Shown here piece after piece: positions 42,236 to 51,315 of a DNA stretch of 64,000 bases. A program made the position numbers and the translations under genes. Source of the DNA: Pseudomonas fluorescens (GTDB lineage Bacteria; Pseudomonadota; Gammaproteobacteria; Pseudomonadales; Pseudomonadaceae); the NCBI RefSeq assembly GCF_902497995.1, contig NZ_CABVII010000001.1, positions 310,001-374,000 on the forward strand. Reading direction: 5' to 3'. Positions within the stretch are counted from its first letter, which is position 1; every line of letters starts with the position of its first letter. The notes below the pieces were generated by a model. The model worked only from the letters and a program-made list of their open reading frames with translations, made no database searches and had not been told where the DNA came from.

Positions 42236-43597
42236 ATGCAAGTCGAAAAACGCAGCATCGATTTCATCCCCGAGGCTGAACGCCACGGCCAACCCGGCTC
42301 GCTGTTCTTCATCTGGTTCGGCGCCAACATGAACATCACCACCATCGCTTCCGGCGTATTGCCGGTGGTCATGGGGCTGAACCTGTTCTGGAGTGCGCTG
42401 GCGATTATTATCGGCTCGCTCGTGGGCGCAATTTTCATGGCCTCCCATTCCGCCCAGGGACCGAAACTGGGTATTCCGCAAATGATCCAGAGCCGGGCGC
42501 AATTCGGTGTGCTGGGGGCGGTGTTGCCGCTGCTGTTCGTCATGCTGATCTACCTGGGATTCTTCGTCAGCAATACCTTGCTCGCCGCCCAGGCCATGGA
42601 GTCCGTCAGCCCGCTGCCGGCCACCGGTAATATCTACCTGATCGGTGCGCTGTGCTTCGTCGTCGCGCTCTTTGGCTATCGCCTGATCCATCGCCTGCAG
42701 AAGCTATTGTCGCTGCTTTCACTGTTGGTGTTCGTCGCTGCCACGCTGCTCGCGTTGCAACTGCCGATCCCCGCCGAGCAATGGCTGCCGACGGGCTTCT
42801 CGCTATCGAAATTCCTGGTGGCGGTGAGCATTGCCGTGACCTGGCAACTGTCCTATGCGCCTTATGTGGCCGACTACTCGCGCTACCTGCCGAGCAGCAC
42901 GCCGACCGCCAAGGTGTTCTGGTACAGCTATGCCGGCACGGTCAGCGGCGGTGCATGGATGATGATTCTGGGGGCGATGCTCAGCGTCGGCATCGCCGAT
43001 TTCTCCAGTAACGTCGGCAGTCATGTCGCCGGGTTGTTCGGCAGTGGCGCGCTGCTGCTGTTCGTCTTCATCCTGTATGGCCAGGTGTCGATCAATGTCT
43101 TCAACCTGTATGGCGCCTTCATGTCGACCATCACCGTGATCGAACCCTTTACCCGGCTCAAGGTGACGCCGCGGGTGCGCGGCCTGTTCATGCTGGTGAT
43201 CAGTCTGGTGGCCACGGCCTTGTGCACCATCAGTCAGGACGATTTCATCAACTTCTTTCTCAACTTCATTTTCTTCATGAGCTACTTCCTGATCCCCTGG
43301 ACGGCGATCAATCTGGTGGACTACTACTGCCTGCGCAAAGGTCGTTACCTGATTGCCGACATCTTCGACCTGAACGGGATCTACGGGCGCATCAACTGGA
43401 TCGCCTGCGGCAGTTTCCTGCTGGCGATCGCCCTGGAAATTCCGTTCATGAACACCACGTTTTATGTCGGTCCCGTCGCTACGGCGCTGGATGGCGTGGA
43501 CCTGGCCTGGCTGGTCGGGCTGCTGGTGCCCGCCTTCAGTTATTACGGGTTGATGAAACTCGGCAAGCGCGCCCACGGGGTCGGCGAACTGTCTTGA
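42236..43597 (+). CDS. NCS1-family permease, copy B
   Basis: The 453-residue protein is a paralogue of the permease at 37756-39162: RSIDFIPEAERHGQPGSLFFIWFGANMNITTIASG, ASHSAQGPKLGIPQMIQSRAQFGVLGA and YAPYVADYSRYLP match the same blocks. It has about 12 helices. It is co-transcribed with the cysteine hydrolase (spacing five bases) and probably imports its precursor. The start at 42236 is preferred over a GTG three codons earlier because GGAGTGATC precedes it. Confidence 0.87.
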   Translation: MQVEKRSIDFIPEAERHGQPGSLFFIWFGANMNITTIASGVLPVVMGLNLFWSALAIIIGSLVGAIFMASHSAQGPKLGIPQMIQSRAQFGVLGAVLPLLFVMLIYLGFFVSNTLLAAQAMESVSPLPATGNIYLIGALCFVVALFGYRLIHRLQKLLSLLSLLVFVAATLLALQLPIPAEQWLPTGFSLSKFLVAVSIAVTWQLSYAPYVADYSRYLPSSTPTAKVFWYSYAGTVSGGAWMMILGAMLSVGIADFSSNVGSHVAGLFGSGALLLFVFILYGQVSINVFNLYGAFMSTITVIEPFTRLKVTPRVRGLFMLVISLVATALCTISQDDFINFFLNFIFFMSYFLIPWTAINLVDYYCLRKGRYLIADIFDLNGIYGRINWIACGSFLLAIALEIPFMNTTFYVGPVATALDGVDLAWLVGLLVPAFSYYGLMKLGKRAHGVGELS

Positions 43598-43618
43598 TCA
43601 ACGGCTGAAAAAAAAGTC

Positions 43619-43653
43619 AGGCGGCCGGTCGCAAATGCACGGGCCGGCCGCCT
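43619..43653. terminator. Hairpin after NCS1 permease B
   Basis: Ten-base arms AGGCGGCCGG/CCGGCCGCCT with a 15-base loop, preceded by eight A. Because the A run is on the upstream side it terminates best on the minus strand, but it also ends the permease transcript by structure. Confidence 0.6.
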
Positions 43654-43798
43654 TATGTCACACCGATTGCGGCTGTACTGGTGGTGCATGGCCAGCAACT
43701 GGTAGCCTGAGCCCCCTTGCCTGCGGGTCTCTGATGGATCATCGGCGTCGCAACGACGCTTCGATGAACACTTCGCCCCTTTATCAATCAAGACGACG

Positions 43799-44731
43799 GT
43801 GACTCTTTTGATCAGCACCCCCCCTGCCCTTGCCCGCGATATCGACGGCAAAGCCATCTCCGCCCGGGTTCTCGACGAGGTTCGGCAAGAGGTCCTGGAC
43901 CTGGCCGGACAGCAGATCTACCCGGCCCTGGCCGTACTGCTCGTCGGCGAAGACCCGGCCAGCGAAGTCTATGTGCGCAACAAACTGCTGCGGGCCAGGG
44001 AGGTCGGCATCCGTTCCCTGGAGTACCGTCTGGCGCAAAGTGCCAGTCAGCACGAGGTATTGGAACTGATTGCACAATTGAACGCCGACGCCTCGGTGAA
44101 CGGCATTCTGGTGCAGTTGCCCTTGCCGGCGCATATCGACGAGCAGGCGGTGATTCATGCCATTCACCCGATCAAGGACGTGGACGGTTTTCATCGGGAA
44201 AACGTCGGCGGCCTGGTGCAAGGCATCGAAGTCCTGACGCCCTGCACGCCCAGCGGCTGTATGCGTCTGCTGCGTGAAACCTGCGGTGAGTTGAGCGGCT
44301 TGCACGCAGTGGTCATCGGCCGTTCGAATATTGTCGGCAAGCCGATGGCGACCCTGCTGCTGCAGGCTGACTGCTCGGTCAGCGTGGTGCACTCGCGCAG
44401 TGTCGATGCGCCGACGCTGTGTCGTATGGCGGACATCGTTGTTGCAGCGGTGGGTCGGCCACAGTTGATCGATGCCAGTTGGCTCAAGCCCGGGGCCGTA
44501 GTGATCGATGTCGGGATCAATCGCATTGCCGGCGACTCCGGCCCTCGCCTGGTCGGCGATGTCGATTACGCCAGTGCGCGCACCGTTGCCAGCGCGATCA
44601 CACCGGTTCCCGGGGGCGTCGGGCCGATGACCATTGCGTATTTGCTGAAGAACACCCTGATCGCCTGCCAGTTGCAGCGTACGGCAGGCCTTGGGGGGTT
44701 GCTGTCGGTCAGTGTGCCGTTGTCGAGCTGA
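43799..44731 (+). CDS. folD: Bifunctional methylene-THF dehydrogenase/cyclohydrolase
   Basis: The 310-residue protein is FolD: catalytic region [59 protein letters not shown] and the C-terminal [16 protein letters not shown]. It interconverts methylene-THF and formyl-THF. The housekeeping copy is usually elsewhere in pseudomonads, so this isolated copy next to catabolic genes may recycle a one-carbon unit released in the pathway. The start is GTG at 43799; a TTG four codons later is possible. Confidence 0.88.
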   Translation: MTLLISTPPALARDIDGKAISARVLDEVRQEVLDLAGQQIYPALAVLLVGEDPASEVYVRNKLLRAREVGIRSLEYRLAQSASQHEVLELIAQLNADASVNGILVQLPLPAHIDEQAVIHAIHPIKDVDGFHRENVGGLVQGIEVLTPCTPSGCMRLLRETCGELSGLHAVVIGRSNIVGKPMATLLLQADCSVSVVHSRSVDAPTLCRMADIVVAAVGRPQLIDASWLKPGAVVIDVGINRIAGDSGPRLVGDVDYASARTVASAITPVPGGVGPMTIAYLLKNTLIACQLQRTAGLGGLLSVSVPLSS

Positions 44732-44739
44732 GTCCATAC

Positions 44740-44975
44740 ATAGGAGCTGGCTTGTCGGATCGCCGCACCGCAGCGATGGTCTGGAGGGCGACGCGTTTAT
44801 TCAGGAGAAACACGTCAACGTTGACGTCCATCGCTGCGGTGCGACGACTCGACAAGCCAGCTCCTACAGTTGATGAGCGTACATCCGCAGGAATCGGTTG
44901 GCTGTCAGGACGTCTTCGGGCAAAAAATCCCGGGCAAAAAAAAATCCCGGGCAGCTGATGGACGCCCGGGACTTA
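44740..44975. repeat. Large inverted REP pair and tandem CCCGGG hairpins
   Basis: TAGGAGCTGGCTTGTCGGATCG and its inverse enclose about 90 bases that themselves contain an inverted GCACCGCAGCGATGG/CCATCGCTGCGGTGC pair (about 44766-44846). Further on, three CCCGGG blocks with A runs (44929-44972) can form a terminator. The rest of the space to 45110 is AT-rich with no gene I can support. Confidence 0.7.
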
Positions 44976-45110
44976 AAAATGCATAAACCGTGGTGGTGAA
45001 CGCGGGGCGAATATTACGTAATATTTCGACCTGTAACAAGATATTTTTATTCACCATCCAGTTACTAATGTCTATAAGCCATTAACTATCCACACTATTT
45101 TTAAGGCGTC

Positions 45111-46457
45111 CTACAAAAACCAGCGGTACTCCCGCGCACTGATATCGTGCATAAACGCCAGATGATCCTGACGCTTGTTCTCGCAGAAGACCTCCATGAA
45201 CTCAGCGCCCAACCCCTCGCGCAATGGCGTATGGCTTTGCATCGATTGCACCGCTTCCAGCATCTCCAGCGGGAAATCGATACCGCTGCCGCGGTCTTCG
45301 TTGAGTGATGGGATCGGCTCCCGACCGGCTTGCAGCCCCTGTTCCATCCCCACCAGAATCGCCGCCAGCACCAGATAAGGGTTGGCATCGGCGCCAGCCA
45401 GGCGATGTTCGATCCGCAGATTCCCCGCGTCGGATTCGGGAACCCGCAGGCAGGCGTCACGGTCTTCGAAACCCCAACTGGCCCGCGTCGCGACGTTCAC
45501 CGTGCCGCTCAAGCGACGCAAGGCGTTGTGATTGGGGGCAAAGATCGGCATGCAATGGGGCAATACCTCAAGACAACCTGCCACCGCATGGCGCAGCGCT
45601 CGCTGCCCGTCGGCGGCCAACAGGTTATTCCCCGCCTCGTCGTAGAGGCTGACATGGACATGCATGCCGTTACCCGGATGGTGCAGGTAGGGTTTGGACA
45701 TGAAGCTGGCGCGATAGTCATGCTTGAGCGCCACGCCCCGGGTGCTGCGGCAGAACAGGGCGGCCCAGTCAGCGGCGCGCAGGCCATCATCGAGGTGACC
45801 GAAGTTGATTTCGAATTGGCCCGGGCCCAGCTCGGCAGTGATCACCGTGGCATCGATGCCTTGCGCCCGCGCGGTCTCGACCATGTCATCGAGCACCGCT
45901 GAAAATCGCGACAGCCGCTCGATGTGCATATTCGGCTGGTCATCGGCATCGCCGGTCAGCGGATCGCGGGGGAATTGTGGCACGCCGCCCTGTAATTGCC
46001 GATCGAACAGATAGAACTCCAGCTCGAACGCGACCACCGGGAAAATCCCTTTGCGGCCGAGCCTTTCCAGCACCTGCGCCAACACTTCCCGCGGTTCGAA
46101 GACGATCGGTTTTTCCGTGCCGCTCGAGGTGATCAGCATCTGCCCCAGCGGCTGCTTTTCCCAGCCCACGAGTTTCAATGTGCCGGGCACCAGGTGCCGG
46201 GGCGCATCGGGATCGCCGTCGTTGAAGCAGTAGTCGCCAATCTTGAACAGCCCCCCTTGCGTCCCCAGCAGCACACAGTTCTGCGGCAGTTTGAGGGCGC
46301 TGCCGGCCGCGACCTTTTCCAGCATCTCGATCGGGTAGCGCTTACCGTAGAAATGCCCGGGAATGTCCAGGGAGATCAGGTCCACATACCGCACATCCGG
46401 GAAGCGCTGGCGGAAGGTACGAACCTCGGCGAGCAGATCAGAGCAGACAGCATCCAT
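45111..46457 (-). CDS. Glutamine synthetase-family ligase
   Basis: The 448-residue protein resembles GS-family enzymes such as gamma-glutamylpolyamine synthetase: the N-terminal beta-Grasp segment (YVDLISLDIPGHFYGKRYP), VVAFELEFYLFD of the metal site, GPGQFEINF, and HPGNGMHVHVSL then RLAGADANPYL of the ATP and glutamate sites. It likely ligates glutamate to an amine rather than only ammonia. The ATG at 46457 follows AAGGAATAACAACG. A cupin-type regulator lies just upstream on the same strand, as puuR does for puuA in polyamine use. It is not linked to the operator copies described above. Confidence 0.82.
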   Translation of the reverse strand: MDAVCSDLLAEVRTFRQRFPDVRYVDLISLDIPGHFYGKRYPIEMLEKVAAGSALKLPQNCVLLGTQGGLFKIGDYCFNDGDPDAPRHLVPGTLKLVGWEKQPLGQMLITSSGTEKPIVFEPREVLAQVLERLGRKGIFPVVAFELEFYLFDRQLQGGVPQFPRDPLTGDADDQPNMHIERLSRFSAVLDDMVETARAQGIDATVITAELGPGQFEINFGHLDDGLRAADWAALFCRSTRGVALKHDYRASFMSKPYLHHPGNGMHVHVSLYDEAGNNLLAADGQRALRHAVAGCLEVLPHCMPIFAPNHNALRRLSGTVNVATRASWGFEDRDACLRVPESDAGNLRIEHRLAGADANPYLVLAAILVGMEQGLQAGREPIPSLNEDRGSGIDFPLEMLEAVQSMQSHTPLREGLGAEFMEVFCENKRQDHLAFMHDISAREYRWFL

Positions 46458-46480
46458 CGTTGTTATTCCTTGTTGTGTCA

Positions 46481-47035
46481 TCAGGTGTAGACCCATAGCA
46501 CTCGGGTGAGTCGATCCGAGAGGTTGCCGTAGCGGCAGTGGGCATGACTGGCCAGCTGAAAACTGTCGCCGGTATGCAAGGTGACCGGCGCGTCGTCAGC
46601 CAGCCACAGCGTCAGCTCGCCCTCCAGGACATAACCGCCCTGCTCCGAGCTGTCATTCATGTGCCGGTCGCCGCTGCTGGCGCCGGGCTCCAGCTGGCTT
46701 TCCAGCATCGAGAACGAGGCGCGCATTTTTGGTGAAACCAGGATGTCGGTAATGCCGTCGGCGTAATACAAGGTGCGGCGCTCGTCCGGACGGGTCACCC
46801 AGGGCAAGGCCATGGGTTTGGGCAGACTGTAGAAATAAGTGGTCGGCACGCCGAGGGTTTCGCTGATGGCGGTCAAGTCCGCCACTGTCGGCCGTGACAG
46901 TCCGCGCTCGACTTGGGAGAGAAAGCCCACGGAGCGACCGATCTTGTCCGCCAACTCCTTGAGCGTGTATTTTTTGTGTTTGCGCAGGTCCTGGATCAGG
47001 ATCGCCAGCGCCGAGATTTCTTCTTGCATGTCCAT
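46481..47035 (-). CDS. XRE-family regulator with C-terminal cupin domain
   Basis: This 184-residue regulator has a helix-turn-helix at about residues 15-65 (KKYTLKELADKIGRSVGFLSQVERGLSRPTVADLTAISETLGV) and a cupin domain with HMNDSSEQGGYVLEGELTLWL and HTGDSFQLASHAHCRYGN. PuuR-like members sense polyamines or related amines. It is followed by the GS-family gene with 23 bases between, so it probably regulates that gene. The start at MDMQEE is one of three close methionines; 47029 is the nearest alternative. Confidence 0.82.
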   Translation of the reverse strand: MDMQEEISALAILIQDLRKHKKYTLKELADKIGRSVGFLSQVERGLSRPTVADLTAISETLGVPTTYFYSLPKPMALPWVTRPDERRTLYYADGITDILVSPKMRASFSMLESQLEPGASSGDRHMNDSSEQGGYVLEGELTLWLADDAPVTLHTGDSFQLASHAHCRYGNLSDRLTRVLWVYT

Positions 47036-47164
47036 TGAGAGGGTATCCGTGAAGGGATGCTTCAAATGCTGTCGCGCAGCCGATACGCGTCTCGTGAAAT
47101 TTTGTACTTACATTTTCATGAAAAAATACAGGTTAATTTTCACAGCTGCAACATTTCAACAGGC

Positions 47165-47203
47165 AAAAAAAATCCCGTCCGGGAAAAACCGGCGGGATTT
47201 TTT
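47165..47203. terminator. Bidirectional terminator
   Basis: AAAAATCCCG and CGGGATTTTT pair with CCGG/CCGG inside, giving T runs on both strands. It separates the NADH-dehydrogenase-like gene from the upstream regulator. Confidence 0.75.
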
Positions 47204-47242
47204 GCAGCAGGCAGCGCCTTCAAGACAACGCTACAGATCTCT

Positions 47243-48445
47243 TCAAGCAATCGGGATCAGCGGATCCGCAGCGGCCCATGCCGTTTCGCGATTGGCCGCT
47301 GGCGGGTAGATCCACTGGGTGTTGATCTGGGTCTTGAGTGCCTTGCCTTCCTGCTTGACCAGCTTGACCTGGCGATCCCAGCCTTCGGTGTATACCGCGC
47401 CCCAGGCCCCCAGGTCCAGACAGGTCACGTATTTGGGCTGGCGGTATGGCGTCGGGTCCACGCCCAAAATCTGCGCGGCGACGTTATTGCCGGCATGGCG
47501 CCCCAACACGATGGCGTGCTGGCAGGTCATCAATGCGTAGTTGCCGATGTCGTCAGTGGCGGCGTAGGCGACATCGCCGGTGGCAAAGATATCGTCCTGG
47601 CCGATGACTTGCAGATGGCTGTCCACGTGCAGACGGCCCAGATGATCGCGTTCGGCGGGGATCTGCTCGGTCAGTGAGCTGGCGCGCACGCCGGTGGTCC
47701 AGATCACGGTGCTGGCGTCGATACGCTGGCCGTCACTCAGGTCGACACCGTTGGCGTCGATAGAGACCACCGAGGCTTTCAAGTGCCATTTCACCCCTGT
47801 CTCAAGACTGGCTTGCTCGATCGACCTGGCGATTTGCGCGCCCATGGACCCGCCGATTTTATCGCCGCGATCGACGATGATCACTTCGATATCGGCCTCG
47901 TCACCCAGGATCGTCCGCAAACGCGCCGGCATTTCAGTCGCCGTTTCAATCCCGGTGAAGCCACCGCCGGCGACTACCACTGTATTGCGGGCTTTGTCTT
48001 GCGGCAGGTTGGCCAGGGATTTGAGGTGGTTTTCCAGGCGTATGGCCTGCTCGATCTGGTCGACGTCGAACGCATGTTCGGTCACCCCGGGGGTACTGGA
48101 CTGTGCCAGGCGGCTGCCGGTGGCCAGAACGAGTTTGTCGTAGCTGCACGCTTGTCGGGTGCCCGAAGCATCGATATAGCCCACACGCTTTTGCTGCACA
48201 TCGATGGTGTCTGCAGCGCCCTCGATGAACTTGACGCCGACCGCCTCGAACAGTTCGCCGATCGGCGCGGCCAGTTGGTGCGCATTCGGTTCATAGAAGC
48301 GCGGACGAACACGCAGCTCGGCCTGCGGGGCCAGCACGGTGACTTCAACGTCGTTGTGAGCATGGATATCGAACAGGCGGGTCGCGCTCAACGCCGTCCA
48401 CATGCCACCGAAACCTGCGCCGATTACCAGAATGTGCTGTTTCAT
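47243..48445 (-). CDS. Type II NADH-dehydrogenase-like FAD oxidoreductase
   Basis: The 400-residue flavoprotein has an N-terminal FAD motif HILVIGAGFGGMWTALSA, an NAD(P) motif TVVVAGGGFTGIETATEM near residue 155, and FATGDVAY near residue 290 for the flavin ribityl. It lies in the NDH-2/pyridine nucleotide-disulphide family and may oxidise NADH with a quinone at the membrane face. The ATG at 48445 is chosen over one two codons earlier. It is divergent from an Rrf2 regulator, suggesting redox or nitric-oxide control. Confidence 0.82.
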   Translation of the reverse strand: MKQHILVIGAGFGGMWTALSATRLFDIHAHNDVEVTVLAPQAELRVRPRFYEPNAHQLAAPIGELFEAVGVKFIEGAADTIDVQQKRVGYIDASGTRQACSYDKLVLATGSRLAQSSTPGVTEHAFDVDQIEQAIRLENHLKSLANLPQDKARNTVVVAGGGFTGIETATEMPARLRTILGDEADIEVIIVDRGDKIGGSMGAQIARSIEQASLETGVKWHLKASVVSIDANGVDLSDGQRIDASTVIWTTGVRASSLTEQIPAERDHLGRLHVDSHLQVIGQDDIFATGDVAYAATDDIGNYALMTCQHAIVLGRHAGNNVAAQILGVDPTPYRQPKYVTCLDLGAWGAVYTEGWDRQVKLVKQEGKALKTQINTQWIYPPAANRETAWAAADPLIPIA

Positions 48446-48665
48446 TTTCAACTCCGGGGGAAGACCAATGATGAGTTCGCATGCGGTCGCACGCTTGCCA
48501 GTGCCGACCGAACAACTACGACTGTATTGATCCTAGTTTGTTTGCGCAATGGTTTTTTTTTGATGGCAGCTATCGACGCGCTTGATTTTTAAACACCCAT
48601 AACACCGTGGCGTTCTCTGCCATTTAGGGCATAGGAGACGCGTTGCCTGACTCAGATCCAGCTGT

Positions 48666-48685
48666 TAATATTTACGACAATATTA
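48666..48685. promoter_or_regulatory. Palindrome upstream of the Rrf2 gene
   Basis: TAATATT and AATATTA, perfect seven-base arms with TACGAC between, centred about 24 bases before the Rrf2 start. Rrf2 regulators often bind AT-rich dyads of this form, so it may be the shared operator for both divergent genes. Confidence 0.5.
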
Positions 48686-48698
48686 GTCGGAGATACCA

Positions 48699-49268
48699 AT
48701 GTCTCTTTACAGCGCTGGCGTCGAGTACGGCATTCATTGCCTGATTTTTCTGGTGGGGAACCACGGGGACACCCGGGAGGCGAGCGTGCGCGACCTCGCC
48801 GAGCTGCAAGGCGTACCTCTGGACTATCTGGCAAAAATCTTCACCCGACTGGCCAAGGCAAAACTGGTGGTGGCCACCGAGGGTGTGCGCGGCGGGTTCA
48901 AGCTGGCCAGGCCTTCTGACGAAATCAGCGTGCTCGATATCGTCAACGCTATCGACGGCCAGAAGCTCATCTTTGATTGTCGCGAGATTCGCGGGCGTTG
49001 CGCGTTGTTCGAAGGCGCCACGCCCGATTGGGCGGTGGCCGGTCCCTGCGCGGTCCATGCGGTGATGATGACGGCGCAGAAACGCATGGAAGAAGCTCTC
49101 GCCCAGCAGACCATCCTGGATCTGGCGCGCAAGGTCGGGCGCAAAGCCCCGCCGGAATTCGGCGTGCGAGTGGACAACTGGATGAACGACCGTCGTGAAA
49201 AGAAAAGCGGCGCAAACCCGCTGGCAAGCGACGACACACTCATCCAGGCAAACGAAATCTTCGACTGA
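48699..49268 (+). CDS. Rrf2-family transcription regulator
   Basis: The 189-residue protein has the winged helix-turn-helix of Rrf2 (EYGIHCLIFLVGNHGDTREASVRDLAELQGVPLDYLAKIFTRLAKAKLVVATEGVRGGFKLAR) and three Cys in the cluster region (FDCREIRGRCALFEG and GPCAVH), a layout compatible with an iron-sulphur cluster as in NsrR/IscR. It may sense oxidants or nitric oxide and control the divergent NADH-dehydrogenase-like gene. ATGTCTCTTTAC follows CGGAGATACCA. Confidence 0.85.
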   Translation: MSLYSAGVEYGIHCLIFLVGNHGDTREASVRDLAELQGVPLDYLAKIFTRLAKAKLVVATEGVRGGFKLARPSDEISVLDIVNAIDGQKLIFDCREIRGRCALFEGATPDWAVAGPCAVHAVMMTAQKRMEEALAQQTILDLARKVGRKAPPEFGVRVDNWMNDRREKKSGANPLASDDTLIQANEIFD

Positions 49269-49271
49269 CTC

Positions 49272-49607
49272 CTACAAACAGTCTCGCACGGCCTGGCGCA
49301 GCGCCCCTGATTTAGCCCAGGGCGGTCCCTGATAAAGCGATACGCGACTGCCGTCTTTCGATTTCACGATATCGAGGATCTCGTCGGCCGTGATGATGCT
49401 CGGCGCCGTGATCCGGTAGCCATTGGAAATCCCCGCCTGAGTCGAGTTGGGCACCACTTGCTGCCAGGCCGGCAGGACGCACGTGGCGTAATCTTTTGGC
49501 GCTTTTTCGCTGTACTTGCTGACATTCGGCTCACCTGGCACCACTGACGCGGGCAACGAACAGCCCGCCAGCAATGCCACCCCCAAGCCCCCGATCAACA
49601 TTCGCAT
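49272..49607 (-). CDS. Small lipoprotein of unknown function
   Basis: The 111-residue protein has a lipoprotein signal peptide (RMLIGGLGVALLAGCS; lipobox LLAGC with Cys near 16) and a compact mature part with Cys in YATCVLPAW and VRDCL that could form a disulphide. No family function is known to me. The start at 49607 follows GGGAAGCGTC. It is convergent with the Rrf2 gene, with a spacer of four bases. Confidence 0.65.
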   Translation of the reverse strand: MRMLIGGLGVALLAGCSLPASVVPGEPNVSKYSEKAPKDYATCVLPAWQQVVPNSTQAGISNGYRITAPSIITADEILDIVKSKDGSRVSLYQGPPWAKSGALRQAVRDCL

Positions 49608-49678
49608 GACGCTTCCCTTTCCTGAAAAGGGGGCAATGTAGCGCGTCGCCGACCAGACATCCATCCATTGAACAGAAC

Positions 49679-49897
49679 TCAGTGCGGGGCATTGGTATCG
49701 CCCGACTCCGGATAGGACCTGGTGTTCAGATAGGTCATCCACCGTTCGTAGGCATCATGCTGCCATTGACTGACCCGCTCCCATTCCGGGCCGCTCAGCT
49801 GATGAGCAGAAACGAGCTTCATCATTTCCGTGGTGGCCGCGTCGAGATCGACCATCAGCTCATGGGCGTGAAATCTGAAATCATCGGTAGTCGTCAT
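49679..49897 (-). CDS. Small hypothetical protein
   Basis: The 72-residue acidic protein (MTTTDDFRFHAHELMVDLDAATTEMMKLVSAHQLSGPEWERV) is helical and His/Trp-rich, without signal or membrane segments. GAGGTCCTTTCAA gives a fair ribosome site. It reads in line with the lipoprotein gene, 71 bases upstream of it. I know no function. Confidence 0.6.
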   Translation of the reverse strand: MTTTDDFRFHAHELMVDLDAATTEMMKLVSAHQLSGPEWERVSQWQHDAYERWMTYLNTRSYPESGDTNAPH

Positions 49898-49997
49898 TTG
49901 AAAGGACCTCGTCGCAGCGAAAAAGTGGCTGCTTCAATACGACAGCAAGCTGGAAAATTCGCATTATTTTCCCGACAGAAGGAAGCACCTTCCATCC

Positions 49998-51224
49998 CTA
50001 CCCCTTTACGCAGACCACCTGGCGCAGGGTGTGCACCACTTCCACCAGCTCGCGCTGAGCCTGCATGACCTTGTCGATATCCTTGTAGGCCATCGGAATT
50101 TCATCGATCACTGAAGCATCCTTGCGGCACTCAACATGGGCAGTGGCGCGGATCTGATCGTCGACGGTGAAGGTGTTTTTCGCTCTGGTGCGGCTCATGG
50201 TGCGACCGGCGCCGTGGCTGCAGGAGCAGAACGATTGTTCATTGCCCAAGCCGCGAACGATGAAGCTTTTCGCCCCCATGGAGCCAGGAATGATCCCCAG
50301 TTCGCCTTTTTTCGCCGACACCGCGCCCTTGCGGGTGACCCATACGTCCGCCCCAAAATGCCGCTCTTTCTGTACATAGTTGTGATGACAGTTGACGGCC
50401 TCCAGCGCGACCTCAAAGGGTTTGCGGATGACTTGCCGCGTTGCCCCGATCACCGCCTGCATCATCAACGCGCGATTTTGCCGGGCGAAATCCTGGGCCC
50501 AGCCCACCGCTTCGACGTAGTCCGCGAAATGCCGACTGCCTTCTTCGAAGTAAGCCAGGTCGCGGTCCGGCAGATTGGCCAGGTGTTGACGCATGTCCGC
50601 CTGGGCCAATTGGATGAACAGATTACCAATGGCGTTACCGACGCCGCGCGAGCCGCTGTGCAGCATGAGCCAGACCCTGTCGGTCTCGTCCAGGCAGACC
50701 TCGATGAAATGATTGCCGCTGCCCAGCGTTCCCAAATGGTGCCGGTTGTTGGTGCTGGCCAGTTTCGGGTACTTGGCGGTAATAGCCTTGAACCGCGGGT
50801 CCAGCGCTGCCCAGGCCTGATCGGCGGGCTTTGGAACCTGTTGCCACGCGCCTTCGTCGCGGCGACCGCGGCTCACTGTACGGCCGTGGGGTACGGCCTT
50901 TTCGATGGCGCTGCGCAGCGCGTGCAGGTTGTCCGGCAAGTCGGCGGCGGTCAGCGTGGTGCACGCGGCAATCATGCCGCAACCGATGTCGACCCCGACG
51001 GCGGCCGGAATGATCGCACCCACGGTGGGGATCACGCTGCCAATGGTGGACCCTTTGCCCAGGTGCACATCGGGCATGACCGCCAGGTGTTTGAAGATGA
51101 ACGGCATTTTCGCGGTATTGATCAATTGCTGCCGGGCTTCGCTTTCGACCGGTACGCCCTCGGTCCAGAGCTTGATCGGCTTGCCGTTCCGCACTTCCAA
51201 CAGTTGCCAGGTAGATGCTTGCAT
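49998..51224 (-). CDS. rtcB: RtcB-family RNA ligase
   Basis: This 408-residue GTP-dependent ligase joins 2',3'-cyclic-phosphate and 5'-OH RNA ends. Family hallmarks: VMPDVHLGKGSTIGSVIPT, GVDIGCGMIAA (metal Cys), GSGNHFIEVC, LMLHSGSRGVGN, CHHNYV, and the guanylylated His in CSHGAGRTMSRT near residue 325. Length fits the bacterial family. No rtcA or rtcR is seen nearby, so regulation differs from the E. coli operon. The start MQASTWQL is the first methionine in the frame. Confidence 0.93.
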   Translation of the reverse strand: MQASTWQLLEVRNGKPIKLWTEGVPVESEARQQLINTAKMPFIFKHLAVMPDVHLGKGSTIGSVIPTVGAIIPAAVGVDIGCGMIAACTTLTAADLPDNLHALRSAIEKAVPHGRTVSRGRRDEGAWQQVPKPADQAWAALDPRFKAITAKYPKLASTNNRHHLGTLGSGNHFIEVCLDETDRVWLMLHSGSRGVGNAIGNLFIQLAQADMRQHLANLPDRDLAYFEEGSRHFADYVEAVGWAQDFARQNRALMMQAVIGATRQVIRKPFEVALEAVNCHHNYVQKERHFGADVWVTRKGAVSAKKGELGIIPGSMGAKSFIVRGLGNEQSFCSCSHGAGRTMSRTRAKNTFTVDDQIRATAHVECRKDASVIDEIPMAYKDIDKVMQAQRELVEVVHTLRQVVCVKG

Positions 51225-51315
51225 GATTGCGGTTCTATTCGGGATCGGACGAACATAACGCTCCCCGGCCGAAATGGGACTAATATTTCGTAGCGGAGCT
51301 TATCAGGAGGTCATT

